64,000 nt of DNA from Botryotinia globosa (GCA_014898425.1 RCSZ01000008.1:755501-819500); one strand, 5' to 3'. Positions 1-14,028 are shown, counted from the first letter of the stretch. Notes: generated from the sequence alone by a model not told the origin. Numbers and translations: made by a program.

Positions 1-792
1 TCAATTATTTGTGTCATTCTTTCCTTTGTAGTGGAGCAGAGTTCTAGTGGAACTAGGTAGAAAGCTAATAAGCCTCGTAAGAAATCAGTTCATTGGTGCA
101 TATAGGTTTATGCCTGTTTCTTCCGGCATATATTCGGGTAAACACTGAGTGGTTGTTGTCTCATTGAGGAGAGAACTGAGGCCAAAATTTATTACCCTAA
201 TAAACTCGATAATAAACCAATCGATAACATTAAATAAATCCTTAAATTATCTTCAATTATAAAAATCATTTATATATCTAATTCTTTGAATTGGAATGGA
301 ACAATTGGATTGCTGAAGGGCTTTACCAGTGGTCAATTCCGGCCTGTTTTTCTCCTACGAACAGACTTCCTCCCCATTCACAACTTCATGATTAGATTTT
401 GCAACACCACATTTTGAAAATACTTGCAACTATCGCCATATCCAAACCACTTATCTTCATCTAAGGTATCACTGTCTCTGTTTTTGGGTCGGAAGGATAT
501 ATCCATCGTTATACTTCATAGAGTTCGCAGATCATACGTGAATGCCATTGCCGGTGCGGAGTACGCATTCAGGCTATACATCCGTCCCACTCTACTCTCT
601 GCCTCCATAGCTGGAAAAAAAATTCACCCATCATCTATTGGGGAATTCTGCGGAATTACGTCTTCAATGAACAAGTAATGTAAACTCAATGAGCCAAGTA
701 TAAGGATACAATGGTGCTACTCTGTGGGAACGTTTCGTTATTTGTATATTTGTTACGTGGTTATTCGAAGTACACACCACCAATATTTCATT
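1..792. other. Gene-free left flank, upstream of the beta-galactosidase
   Basis: No convincing coding region is seen on either strand; open frames are short and unlike known proteins. The last few hundred bases must hold the promoter and 5' leader of the beta-galactosidase gene that starts at 793. No regulatory site could be assigned with confidence. Confidence 0.6.
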
Positions 793-3700
793 ATGTTGAT
801 ATACTTTAATTTATTTCTTGTTTCTGTGTGGTGGATACAAGGTATATCTGCTTTAACAATCGGAAGCATTCAAAATGTCCGTATCAAGGTGCACAAAAGA
901 GAAGTTCTACAAGATTTGGTCAGTAGTCTGCAGTGCAAATTCCAAAGTAAGGCTTTTAACATAGGATACTTATAGGTGTCTTGGGATGAACACTCGGTTC
1001 TCGTTCGTGGTGAACGTATTATGCTATATTCCGGTGAAGTCCATCCATTCCGTATTCCATCTCCAGGATTATGGCTCGATGTTTTTCAAAAAATCAAAGC
1101 CATGGGCTTCACTGGCGTATCGTTCTATGCATACTGGGGATTACTTGAAGGCAACCCTGGGCAAGTAGTAACAGATGGAGTGTTCAGCCTTGATGAGTTT
1201 TTCGATGCTGCCACGCAAGCCGGAATTTACTTGATTGCTCGTCCTGGTCCATACATCAATGCAGAAACAGCAGCTGGAGGAATACCAGGTTGGGTACTGA
1301 GAATCAAAGGAGTCATAAGATCCACTGATCAGGATTATCTTGATGCCACTCAAAAATATGCTTCTACGATTGGCAAAATTCTTGCCAAAGCACAAATCAC
1401 AAATGGCGGCCCGGTTATCATGGTCCAGCCTGAGAATGAATTCGCGTCATGGCCTGGTGTTACTAACTTTCCCAGTCAAATGAATAAAGATTATATGGCA
1501 TTTGTGGAACGGCAGCTTCTGGATGCGGGTATTGTGGTTCCTTTTGTTGTGAATGATAATCTGAATATTGGGAATTTTGCACCAGGAAGTGGGCTAGGAG
1601 AGGTAGATCTTTATGGGATTGATGCTTATCCTATGCGTTATGATTGTGGCGATCCATATATTTGGCCAACTTACAGATTTCCGAAGACTTGGGAGCTCAG
1701 CCATGCGAATTATAGTCCATCGACACCTTTTACAATCGGTGAATTCCAGGGTGGAGGTGGAGATGGATGGTAGGTTCTGCAAACGAACTCTACCTATTGA
1801 CCGCTAATATATAATTCAGGGGTGGCGTTGGAGAAGACCGATGCGCAATTCTCACCAACAATGATGCGATCAAGGTGCAATTCAAGAATACTTACAGCTT
1901 TGGAGTTGCAATATTCAATGTCTACATGGTAAGATCCATAGCTTCTGATTGAGCTCTCCGCTTTTATTGACCAAATTTTGAAAGATATACGGTGGTACCA
2001 ACTGGGGAAATCTTGGGTACCATGGGGGATACACCTCCTATGATTACGGAGCATCAATTACCGAAGATCGTCAGGTCTGGCGCGAAAAGTACAGTGAAAT
2101 GAAACTGGAAGCAAACTTCCTGAAAGCGTCTGCTGCTTACTTGACAGCCAAGGCTGGACATGGTGAAAATGGTACTTTTGGTGTTCCGGCTGAAATTGCC
2201 GTAACCCCATTGTTTGGCGCTATCAATAAAGGCACAAAGGGCACTAGAACCAATTTTTACGTGGTCCGGCATGCAGATTTCACGTCCCTCTCAAGGACGT
2301 TGTATAAGTTTACAGTTACTACATCTCATGGTAATATTACAATACCTCAGCTTGGTGGTTCATTAATCATGAATGGTCGAGATTCTAAGATACACGTCAC
2401 AGATTATGATATAGGAGGAATAAACATGATTTATTCGTCAGCCGAGGTTTTCTCATGGGCCAAGAATCGCAATGATGGAAGAGTTCTGATTCTTTATGGT
2501 GGAGATAGAGATAATGGCGAAGCTGCTTTTCCAATCTCTCTTGGTGTCCCTGAAGTTATAGAAGGACATGGGGTTGATGTTCGGAAACTTGGTGGGGCTT
2601 GGGTACTTCAGTGGACTGCAAATCAAGAGAGACGAGTCGTCCAATTCGGAAAGTTAAGGGTCTATCTATTGTGGCGAAATGAAGCATATAATTATTGGTC
2701 TTTAGAGCTGGAAGCACCGGCACCAATCGGTAACCATACATCTCCATCGAAATCATCCATTATCGTCAATGGTGGCCACCTCTTACGAACAGCTAGTATT
2801 GAAGGCAAACAACTTAAACTTACGGGGGACATCAATGCGACGACTAACTTTGAAGTCATCTCCACACCTACTGAAGTGAATTCACTTTTTCTCAATGGCA
2901 AGCTACTCCAAAGCGGAAAGGCAAAGAACGGAAATCTCCAAGCTCACATATCATATTCCCCTCCATCCATTAGTCTTCCTAATTTCTCAACCCAACAATG
3001 GCACTACATTGATTCCCTCCCCGAACTACAACATCACTACGATGATTCTCTCTGGACACCATTAGACCATATAACTACAAACAACACCTTGAATCTCACA
3101 ACTCCTACGTCAATGTACGCCAGCGACTATGGTTATCACACTGCTTCCCTCATCTATCGCGGTCATTTTCTCTCCACCGGCAATGAAACCACATTTTTTA
3201 TCAACACAACGGGTGGCGCCGGTTTTGCTCATTCTGTCTGGCTCAACTCTACATTTCTTGGCTCTTGGGTCGGCAGTGGTGGGAATCAAACATACGCTCA
3301 AACATTCTCACTTCCTTCCCTGAAGTCTAGCAGTCCTTATGTCTTCACAGTATTAATAGATCACATGGGTCAAGATGAAGAAGCGCCGGGAACTGACGCT
3401 ATTAAATTTCCACGTGGATTACTCGATTACTCTCTCTCTTCACATCCTCAAACCGAAGTTACCTGGAAGATGACTGGAAATTTAGGCGGAGAACAATTCA
3501 TCGATAAAACACGAGGGCCTCGAAATGAAGGAGCGATGTTCGCAGAGAGACAAGGATACCATCTACCAAATCCGCCAAGTGATGCGTGGGAAGTAAGGAA
3601 TCCCGTCAGCGACGGAATCGACAGCGCTGGAGTGGGGTTCTTTACCACGAGGTTTGAATTGAGTGTTCCAGAAGAGTGGGATGTACCACTTGGATTCGTT

Positions 3701-4105
3701 TTTAATCAAACGGGCACGGCTGGTAATTATAGAGCTCAGCTTTTCGTCAATGGGTGGCAATTCGGAAAATATGGTATGCTTCTTACTGATATTTCCCTGT
3801 TTCCTCTCATATTTATCATCTCCTCCCACTTTTCGTTTCCGCATCTCTTTTCCCCGCCTTTCGTGTCATCATTCTAACCCCCACCTATAGTAAATAACCT
3901 AGGCCCGCAAACACGCTTCCCGATTCCTGAAGGAATCCTTAATCATCAGGGCAGTAATACAGTAGCATTAACTCTCTGGTCTCTGGATAGTGAAGGAGCA
4001 AATATTGGTGGGTTTGAATTGGTTCCTAATGCAGCTATTTGGAGTGGATATCGAAAGCCGAATTTAGTCGAGGGGAGTGGTTGGAGCAGGAGAGAGGGGT
4101 ATTAG
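793..4105 (+). CDS. Secreted beta-galactosidase, glycoside hydrolase family 35 (five exons)
   Basis: This is a GH35 beta-galactosidase, a retaining enzyme that removes terminal beta-galactose from galactans, xyloglucan or lactose outside the cell. Exons I deduce: 793-918, 976-1769, 1820-1928, 1985-3773, 3891-4105, giving about 1010 aa, the usual size for fungal extracellular enzymes. The ATG at 793 is chosen because it opens a hydrophobic signal peptide ([20 protein letters not shown]). The 57-nt first intron is a multiple of three and removing it joins LQDL to VSWDEHS, as in the family. The acid/base Glu is about E197 in QPENEF and the nucleophile about E298 in TIGEFQGG; these positions agree with characterised fungal enzymes. 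Removing introns 2 and 3 restores the family motifs around GGVGEDRC and YGGTNWGN. Several paralogues exist in fungi (lacA-type genes), so no symbol is given. Confidence 0.93.
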
Positions 4106-7100
4106 AGAGGAAGGTGAAAGAATTGAGTGGAGCGGACTGTGTCTAGAACATTACTCTAGGTAAAATAGAGGACTTTTGGTTCTGATATCAAACTTTCATG
4201 TACTGGCTCAATTGCGGACATTGGACGTTCACTCTATACATTCATCGCACGACATTGAATAATAATCAGATATATCACTTCCTAACATTGAGAGTACTTT
4301 TTCCCATATATCAATTCCTCCTATTCGACACAATCTACATAGTCGTTGAAACTACACGTAATTCAATGATAAGTAAACGAATCCGATTCACACATGCCCG
4401 TATTGAAACCAGAAGATAAACCAAGGTACACAGTTCGACAATTCAGAGATCAATTATCAACAGCACCCGTCTCATCCCTTCATGGTTCAAAATCATAATC
4501 ACTTTCTCTTAATATCGTGAGTTAACTTGGTGTGGTCCAGAGAGGATGCTGGAATATCAGTAACTATCATTCCCATACTTATATATCTCGTCTCTCTGTT
4601 TTGGGAAGGATATATCCAAAGGTCGGTAGGTACGAGGGTAAATGATACGTTGTTTCAGTGAAGAAGGAGAATGTCAAATAGAAAGATCTATCTCCAAGCA
4701 AGATATTTCACTCGCCATTCATATGTGTATTTTGGTGTGGGATTTGGAGTGCTTCTAGTGCTGTGATGTTGAGACTGAGCATCACATATATCACCGTCCT
4801 GCCTGGATCTAGAGCTCGAGTGCTGATGTATCCCATGAGTACGTTACGACTGAGAGCCAGCATTTCAATAATCGCGATTCCACAGAGAGGTACATGAGGA
4901 GGTATGGTTCTATCGATGAGGGTTTGAGTATAATACATTAAGAAAGGGTTCTAGGTTACTGTTCAGTGCTTTGGGAGATGACAATATTGATGCTCATGGA
5001 ATAGTGGGAAAGAGTACAGACAAGAGAAAGTGTAGGTGGTTATAAGGATGAAATATATGGTGACATTTCATATGTGTTTTGTTCCTGATGAACGACGATT
5101 GCCAGCAACATGATGTAAGCATTGATACAATTATTCGTTGACAAAATGCAGACAATGACCACACATCTCACCAGCAACCTCTATCTTTTACTGAGTCCAG
5201 CTTTTGAAACATTTCCAAATTTTCTATCCTTTCAACTGATTCTGATAAATTAATTCTCCCTTGCCCTCCAAACGTAAGGTGTGTGTCCATCCATCCCTAC
5301 ACTCGCGCGTACGCGAATGATCCAGGGGCTTACAACTTGGCATTTCAATGAAACGCACGGGATATTGAATCAGTGCCTACGAGAAGAATTCAATAGTAAG
5401 GAAACATACTGATCCTGAGATGCCCTTGAGATTTCATCTCCGACCAAATATGTGCTGCTGACCGAACATTATATCCATGACCTGGAAAATAGATGGGATG
5501 ATAGGCTTTTTTGACTTCCCGGCAAGCCACGGTAAGCTCCGCATATAATGATACACCGTTCATTATATTTCGACAACATGCGACACGGAAACAACAATGA
5601 GACACCGGTATCCACCCACGGTAAGAGGAAAATTATGACCGGATGTCCATAGAGAAGATCCCTCAACACCAAAATAATGGTCACTGGAAAACGCCTCATG
5701 TATCCATTTACCATTCCATCGGCATCAATTTATACATGTGTACCACTTGGACTCGTATCGCCATGCAAAGAAGGGAAAGTTTTTGAGGAATTATCAAGGG
5801 CGAACGGGTAGCGTGGTTCCACAACACTTTTTCCGTCCAACATACACTTATGCCAAAAGGAAGTGAAGTTGCGAATGAGAGTGGGAAAATGGAATGGAAA
5901 GGGTAGGCCGTTATGCAACAATAACATCGAAGCAGGTGCGAAGATTTCCAGGGCTACGGAACTGGGTCGCGGGTTTGTACTGCTGTATTACTGAATTGGA
6001 GAAGGTATCTGGTGCACAGAATATGCAGGTTACCGTATCCATTTGTTCAGTCGGAAGAGGGATCGAAATGGTAACGGAAGTGCCTCCGTTTTTTCTGGCC
6101 AAGATCGATGTCCTCTAACAATTATGAATTCCAGGATCAGAATCCAACTTGAGTCCCGACAGTGAGAATACTTCTCCAGACGGGGAACATGAATATGAAT
6201 ACCGCTTCGTGTTTTTGATATTGGGCGCGCAGATGACAATCATTTGAAGATCTCACTTTATTGTGATAGGGGTCATACATCACAAGTATCGGTAAGTGCT
6301 GAAGAATTATAATTTGTCTGGGGAAGGAACAAACAAGGTGTGACTGATTGGAATATGTATCAGCCCGAAGGATTTTCACAGCGTTCAAGCAATGGGCTCG
6401 TCATGTGAGACTATTTTCATCTCCATTATTCGGGATAACAAGGATAGTAAGCAATCTTCAAGCCTCAAATGCATTCTTGTTTAATTTCGAGATATGGTCT
6501 GAATCACGATCATCGGTCAAGAAGGCCGCCTTAAGCAATCCCTAGATGTGAATCATCAACTGCCTGTGGCTTGTGGACTAAGCGTGTACCTGGAAGTTTC
6601 TGAGGCTCTATCCACCTGGCAGCGGTGAACCCCAGTTGATGGATGTACTTTACGGTCGGGTATGTATCATCAAAATCGAAAGGCGCACAAATTGATAATC
6701 TCGTCGAGTTCGCGTCTAATACTCTTTTGATTGTGTTTGGTGTATAGTGATATCCGGAATCATGCGGGCCAAAGTAAATATTCGCTAGTCAATACGAAGC
6801 AATAATTTGACAATGATGTGACCTTTCTCAATTTGGCGAAAGTTTTACTCCAGATTGAGCGAGCAACGTTGGAAAGCCAACAGTGAAGAGGTTACAGTAG
6901 TATGTGATCGGTATCTACCGGCAGTGATAAGGCTTTCCTTGATTTCCTTGGATTCCTTGGTACGAGGCGTGATTTCTTCTTAATTCATGATTAGAGTCGG
7001 AAACAAGACCATGGATCCAGCATTTGATAAGGAGTAGAAGTACATAACCTTAAGACTCTTTTTGTCGAACACCTGACATGGAAAAGTATATCTTGGTTGC

Positions 7101-8454
7101 CGCGGCCACCTTTCTCGCCCTTCTTGTTGAAGAAATGAAGCCATGGAACAAGGTACATACGACATGATATTGATGCACGCTATCTGTGATCGACTTTAGT
7201 GTGGCCGTTTCTGAGACCTTCTAAGTTCTCACCCAGGATCTATTCAGCGCTTCAAGCAAATGAAAGTTACTTCGTATAGACGCACGCTCGGCAACGTAAC
7301 CTGAAATGATGTCCATGTTAACGCTTCAAGCGGGTCAACTCTGCCTGATCAATTCAATTGGTTTTGAACTTGGTCCAATCTCATTGTAGATTCCAGACTC
7401 TTTTTAAAGTTCTGTGCCTCTTGTGCCACCGAAGAATTACCAAATTATTGTGACATTCTAAGGAACGGAACGTGATATTCTTGGAAGCTATCTATATTCC
7501 TTCACATACCCGACTGTATCGTATCCTGAATACTCCCACTTTGGGTCGACCTCTATCGAATTGTTTAAGGCCACCATTTTCACTACAGTAGCAGGTGTGA
7601 AGAAAGAGTCGAGTTCAATTAATCCTGGTACGCCGGACGGACCTTGATGATCCTGACAATTTATTCCTGTACGATCATCCTTGTTAATGATCCCTTCGGA
7701 CCTTTGTTTCATACAGACGCAGTCGACGCGTCGATGGACTGGGGACTATGTACGGGCGACAAAGTTCAGGGGGGAAAGAGGGGAAGATATGCCCCGATCA
7801 TCTTGTAAGAGTGGGAAAGTCAGCAAGTCATCAAATCGTGCCGACGAATTGGCACATCCATACCTACATATCATATCAGTCTTGTCTCTTTCGTGTAATC
7901 CATCCGGATCATCTCACCCCCGTTTTTTTATATTGTGCTGTGCGTCGAAAGATGATTTTATGCGCGTTCCCGGCTTGGGTGAATGAATGACATTTCTGGT
8001 GACTTTGGTGACAAGGTTTGAACAATGCGGCAGAATAGTCCCAGCTAAGCAAGTCGAGTAAAGAAACGTGATTGATTTGAGTTCTTTTAGTTTTTCCTTG
8101 GGTCTCTTTTGGGGGTCAATGTAAAATCCTATCATCAAGTACCGTGAGTCCTGTCAGGCTGATTCTTTGGCCGGCCGACCATTAAGGCTTGAGAAAGTCT
8201 CATGTTGGCGAACGCGCTAAAGGATTACTTGGATATGAAGCAGATGAACCAGAATTGCCAATGAAAAGGAGGGAGAAATGTTGCGTCGCTGCGTTACAGA
8301 TGAAAACGCAACGTGACGCGAATGTATCATGACACAGCCTCGATAATTTGTTCCTCTTGGGGTTCTTGGATGACAATAAATTGATGAATGAATTTGATGG
8401 GGTTTAAAGCTGTTTTCAAGGTTCAACGTGATATACTATGAACATCACACCTAA

Positions 8455-8535
8455 GTAGGTTGGTAGGTCGATAGGTAGGTAGGTAGGTATGTATATAGGG
8501 AGGTAGGTACCTAGGTATATAAGTACGTACGTATA
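8455..8535. repeat. Imperfect TAGG/GTAT microsatellite
   Basis: Tandem tetranucleotides of the TAGG type, interrupted by GTAT and ACGT units. Similar TAGG/CCTA tracts recur elsewhere in the window, for example at 32276-32323. Confidence 0.7.
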
Positions 8536-9947
8536 CTTATTAGCTATCCTGCGCCTGCACGAGATTTTACTTTATTAGGAAATGGAATGTGTTGAAAGTT
8601 TACCTACCTACTAGGTAGTGTGTGTGTTTATTGTGTAATATCATTGAACAGTTGCCAAACTGGGTTTGTGCATCATCGAAATTAATACAACCTTGCCTAA
8701 TCGAGATAGACGCCGAAGTAGGATGATTGAGACGCAGCCAATAGGAAGTACAGCACCAGGGTTTTATCGTCGCGCAAAAGCGAGCAGCCGCTCAGCTCAC
8801 TCGATACAAAGTAAATGGCCCAAAATGGTCCTAGTTCTTGTATCATCATTTACTTTGTTTGTAATCTTTTAATCTTTTAAACTTTGAAACTTTTAATCAA
8901 TCATGGAGCTTGTTGAGCCTTACCATCTCCAATATTGAGCATTTGGTCCTGGTCTTGGGCAAGAGGACTAGGTAACCCGACATACGATTCGTCATTGGAT
9001 CAATTGGAGGGGGGGAAGAACTCTCCATCTTTCCGAATCACCCCAACCATGATGCATCGACGTGCCAGCGGATATTAGGTATGTACTGTAGTCCTTGGAT
9101 CATTTTGTTAAGAAGGCTAATAAATATACCCAAACTTTCAAGTCGGTGGTTTCGGAAAGATCTCTCCTTCATTCAATGTGATTATTGGATAATCTTGATG
9201 ATAGCACTGCCTACCTACCTCCTTGTCAACTTTCCAAGTCGCAACGAGCAACTTTTCCAAACTTTCCGTGTAGATTGTGTTGGGTGTGTAGGATGTTTGA
9301 ATGCAATGCAATAATATTCGTAGTCTAGAGGACTAATATATAAGTGTTTGAAATTATGGGTGAGAAGTACAAAATGATATCTCGAATTCGAATCAATAGA
9401 TACAAACAATCATCCTGCATGAGACCAAAAAGTGCTGGCGCCCGAACGGTGACAATTTAATGGAATTGATGACAACAAAGAGATTGTTTGGTGTTTAACG
9501 GCGGCGAATGAGGCTCGAATTCACAACATTCACATCCACATCCATATCAATCAAAATCTCAACTTGGGTCATCTTTGGGGCCGAGGCAAGTATTTATGAA
9601 TCAAATCAATGGATGTATGTTCTTCAATCGATTTCTGACGGTATTGATTAGAAGTACTGTATTGAAATGCAGGTACTTATCGATGTACTAGGTAGGTACA
9701 TAGAGATCATCTGGATTTCAATTGGTAACATCTTCCTTCTACAGCAATTCAGGTAATATCTACAAGTATTGCCTCTGACCATCATCTCCAAGATATACCT
9801 AGGTACTCCCGACTCACAACTCACAACTCACTACTCACTACTCACTACTCTCATATCTCATATCTCATTCATACCTTTGAGAAATTTCACTCCAAACACA
9901 CACTCGACTTCATATATAATCGTACTTTCTGTCCCCTCCCTTCCACC

Positions 9948-10014
9948 TTTCCTTTCCTTTCTTTCTTTTCTTTTCTTCTCTTTTCTTTTCTTCTCTTTTC
10001 TTTTATCTCTTTCC
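9948..10014. repeat. Polypyrimidine tract (TTTTC-type)
   Basis: A run made almost wholly of C and T, with repeated CTTTT and TTCTC units on the plus strand. It lies about 1.7 kb upstream of the Zn-cluster/acetyltransferase start codon. Confidence 0.75.
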
Positions 10015-10470
10015 CACTTATATTTCACATTCTCCTTCTCATTCGATTCGCATCCACCATCCACCATTCACCATTCACCACTCATGCACCCAAGCTGAAT
10101 CTCCAACCGCCGAGGATTTACATCTTACCGAGCTAAACGCGGAACATGGTAGAAAGAAGAGACACTAGACAATTAAAAATGCCCACTTTAATTAACCCAT
10201 GACGATTTGTAGTACAGAACAGACGCTGCTCAATATATTCCCACTACCCCAACAGCCAGAACTTTTTTCGATTCTTTGCGTCCCTTCGTTACCATTCCAC
10301 TGGGTCAAAGAGATTCATCCAAAAAAATAAAGAAGGACTTGAGAAAAGACGAAACGTTTTTTGTCATCGATTCCCATAAAATCATCCCGCCCATTGCCAT
10401 TTACATCGAAAAAAGTCTATTTTCGATTCAATTTTTCTATTTTAAGGAACTTGACGATTTTCATTGACGA

Positions 10471-10568
10471 CATACATACATACATTCATACATACATACA
10501 TACACATTCAAATCAAATCTTACCAGACCAGACCAGACCAGACCAGACCAAACCATACCAGACCAGAC
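10471..10568. repeat. CATA microsatellite followed by CCAGA pentanucleotide repeat
   Basis: Tandem CATA units occupy about 10471-10505 and tandem CCAGA units about 10523-10568, with slightly degenerate copies. Together with the ATCACC/CAT-type repeat near 10769-10822 they form a repeat-rich upstream region for the gene at 11723. Confidence 0.75.
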
Positions 10569-11722
10569 GAACATACCACATTATACAAACTATCGTCTCA
10601 TCATCTCCGATATTGTGCTGTGAAAGGTAGAAGGCGAAGTATCAATTACACCTTTACCGACGGACAACCATCTCTACAATCATTTTGTGTTACCTCCCAA
10701 TTCTCATCTCAATCAAGCTCAAGGAACACAATCCATCATCCATGAGGCAAAGACATCAATCGGCAATCAATCAATCATCATCACCATCACCATCACCATC
10801 ATCATCACCCTCATCATTATAATCACATACGATTCGGCTGGACCAATCTCTCATTCATTGGAAACTACATCTCATCGACAGACGAAAAAGGAAAATCACT
10901 TCAAAGTACACGTGAATGAAGTCGAGTGGTTTCTGCATTTCCTTGGTTGAAAAACAGAGATAGCATTACCTACTCCAGTCATTTGCACACCAATTGATTG
11001 AATTTACTACTAATTTGACCCGACTTGACTTTGGGCGACAATCTTATCAGGCGGGGAGGGCAACACATCCTTCCGTCAAGAATAATTCATTGTAATCATT
11101 TAATCGGCCTTTCCGAATCCTGAAAGTATATCACGAATCCAAACTGTCCGACTCCCGTCGATATCATATACTGGGCACCACACCCAAAATAATTTAATTT
11201 CGACGAGACTTTGAAGGATTCTCAAAATAACCATCGCAATCATCATCAATCTAAAGATTTCGTGGTGTTTGGTCTTTACACATCATCTGGTCTCCACATT
11301 TCTCAACGGATCGATCTCAGCTCGGCCAAGGGGAACGACGTTGATAAGGTCACGAGTCTGGTCTTGCTGAAAAGTGATTTTTCGACAACAAGTAGCTCAA
11401 CGATTCCAATCCTGGGATTTGTGCTTAAACATAGTTTATTCAAAAAAGAAGAAGCAGGAAACCAACGAATGGAAGGGTAACTGGATCAATCGACCTTTCG
11501 ATATTTCCCATTTGATTTGGAAAGCGCGCGTCTGCTATTTTAGGAAGAAACGTGATCTTCATCCGAATTTTATTCACGAAAGCTCATCACATTGGAACAT
11601 TGGAACATTCATTCCCATTATCAAACACTTTAATAAATACTGTACGTTTAACCGCCGAAGAGATATTTTTTCTTTTATTTCTAAAACCTTCATTGTCGCA
11701 ATAGGGTAAATCAACTTAAAGG

Positions 11723-14028
11723 ATGGCGCCTAACACCATGAATACAGAAAAAATCCTGGAAATTCAGGAGCTTGTGAATTTGGCTCGAGAAATTTTGGTG
11801 GTTAACTCGGGCAGTGAAAAAGGACTAAAGATTGCTCAAAATATAGTTGAAATGGCCACTCCAGAAGGTACAGATAAACACGCGGAATCACCGACGGCGA
11901 GATTTACAGCAGTGAATGGTAGAAATCAGAATGAAACTTCGCCTACGACCAATGGAAATGGAAACGTTACTAGCACTGGAGTAAATGGGAACGGTGTTGC
12001 TAGGAGGGGTTCCGACGAGAGGCCAAATGGACAACCTAGAATTTCACCTCCAGGTCATGAGAAATTGACCATCACAACAACTCAGGATCAAGACTGGTCT
12101 TCTTCGAAAAGTGGAGAACGAACTCAATTACCTGATCGCCAAATGAATACTAGCCAGAATTCAAATCGTTATTCCGACGAGAATTCTCACAAACGCAAAA
12201 GATCTGGTTCAATGGATCAAGGTTCATCATCCGCAAATTCATACCACAGCCACGCCCTACCAAATTCAACAAAAGCGACACCAACCACGGCGACTACCGA
12301 GTCTGATGGAATCAGAGATGATGGAAGTGTTCGAGCAAAATCCCAACCTCATCCAGATTCCAGAGAGACGTATAGCGCAGATTCACAGTACAGACAATTC
12401 ATGTCAGCAACCGATTCTGCTCGAGATACGCCTTCAAATGACTTATGGCATAGTCGTCATTACCCTCAGCATCCTCAAGTGGCTTCCGATGAGCACATTG
12501 GAGAGGTATTACAAAGAGCATCTCAAAATCTGGATGCGCAGCAACATGAGTACGATCGTCGTACACTTTCTGGTGATGATAATCGATACGCTGATCCGCA
12601 ATCTGCATACAGCCAAGAGAGACGGGAGTTATCTGCACAATCGGATCTCAAGAAACGGAAAAGAAATTTCAGTAATAGAACCAAGACAGGCTGCATGACA
12701 TGCAGAAGACGAAAGAAGAAGTGCGATGAATCCAGGCCAGAATGTAAATTAATCCAACAATATTTAATCGAATTGTACTGACATCTGACATAGGTAACAA
12801 TTGTCTCCGTGGTGGGTTTGTCTGCTCTGGATATCAACAACGAGGTTCCTATCCAAAGGTCGAAATGAAACAAACTCCAGTTCCATTACAATCCAAAACC
12901 GAATACGAGAGCCCCTCTTCATACACGCAGCCATCACCATATGGAAACCAACCTGGAATTCCAACTCGAAGGGAACCATTACCTGGATATCGCGGCCAAA
13001 GCTTACGTGTAGATCCTCACAGCAGAGCTATCACTGATGCAGATGATCAAGCAAGCGCAACTACTTTACCTAGTGCTTCCATCACAAGCCCGGAGAATAA
13101 TCGAATGTCTGCATCAGGTTATGGAATCCAACAGACGCCAACTCCTGTGAGTGCAAACAGTGCCCATCCAGATCGTTACAAAAGTGAGTATCCGCGCGTT
13201 GGGCCCCTCCATGATCTTTCCAGGCAAGAGCCAAGAACAGAGCCGGATACTGGAACGCCGCATTCTGCTCGTGAGCCTACTTCGGCTCTTCCAAATCTAC
13301 TCAATCATCAGATTCACCCCGATAGTCCCCATAGCAGCGCCCAAGTTGCCGCACAACTAGCACTTTCTCATCCTGCAAGTCGACAAAGAACTCAAAAGGA
13401 AGAAATGTTAGCTGGCCGTCATTACTTCCCATTCGATAAAGAACTAGTTCTTGAGCGTGAACGTTGCAATACAGCTTGCTGGCGTTTCAACAATAGCACA
13501 AATCCTAATAATGGTGTATCACCCGAAGAACGAGCTCGTCAATTCCGTGACATCCTTCAACCACGCGATCATGTCATTTCTCCCACCCAAGCTACGCCTG
13601 TCACTCCTGTTGGTAAAGTAGGCGATAATGTGGTTGTCGAAGCTCCATTTACTTGCGATTATGGATACAATATTAGCATTGGACAAGATGTCGCTATTGG
13701 AAAGAACTGCACAATTCTTGATACTTGCGAAGTTAAGATTGGTGATCGTTGCAATATTGGACCAAATGTCAACCTCTATACCGCCACGCTACACATTGAT
13801 CCGAAGAGAAGACTTGGATCCCGAGGGCCAAATTTGGGAAGGAAAATCATCATTCAAGAGGATTGTTGGATTGGTGGTGGTGTAACGATTTTACCTGGTA
13901 GAACTATCGGGAAGGGTAGTACAGTGGGAGCGGGCTCGATTGTCACAAGAGATGTTCCACCTTATACAGTGGTTTGTGGAAATCCGGCAAGGGTTATTCG
14001 TGGTCTCTATCCGCCACATGAAGGCTAA
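11723..14028 (+). CDS. Zn2Cys6 DNA-binding domain fused to a maltose-acetyltransferase-type domain
   Basis: Two exons (11723-12743 and 12794-14028, 50-nt intron) give about 751 aa. The N-terminal 320 residues are Ser/Thr/Asn-rich and low in complexity. Removing the intron completes a canonical Zn2Cys6 cluster at about residues 324-351: Cys 324, 327, 334, 341, 344, 351, spacing CX2CX6CX6CX2CX6C, starting at TKTGCMTCRRRKKKC. About residues 540-600 match the maltose acetyltransferase N-terminal module (KEEMLAGRHYFPFD). About 625-745 is a left-handed beta-helix of hexapeptide repeats with the likely catalytic His674 in ATLHIDP and the closing GNPARVIRGL, as in NodL/LacA/Maa O-acetyltransferases. 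A nuclear role as a regulator follows from the zinc cluster; the acetylated substrate is unknown. Similar fusions are known in filamentous ascomycetes. The start has an upstream in-frame stop in a long, repeat-rich leader. Confidence 0.9.

Larger units (their letters stand above)
4106..11722. other. Gene-poor 7.6-kb region
   Basis: No protein family is recognisable on either strand here. Open frames are under about 110 codons, lack family motifs, and the longest (near 9.8-10.1 kb) merely read through pyrimidine or CATA repeats. The right half, from about 9.7 kb, is rich in simple repeats and probably includes the promoter and long 5' leader of the gene starting at 11723. Small multi-exon genes or non-coding RNAs could be missed. 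Confidence 0.5.

Noticed and set aside
5894..6118. 74-codon plus-strand frame with an overlapping minus-strand frame
   Set aside because: No family resemblance, both strands equally open, and no splice continuation; treated as chance.
7078..7165. Short frame MEKYILVAAATFLALLVEEM resembling a signal peptide, followed by GT...AG
   Set aside because: Removing the possible 48-nt intron leads to a stop within four codons; the product would be about 29 aa with no support.
9858..10098. Overlapping frames on both strands around the pyrimidine tract
   Set aside because: They are Lys/Arg/Glu-rich or Ser/Phe/Leu-rich readings of a CT repeat.
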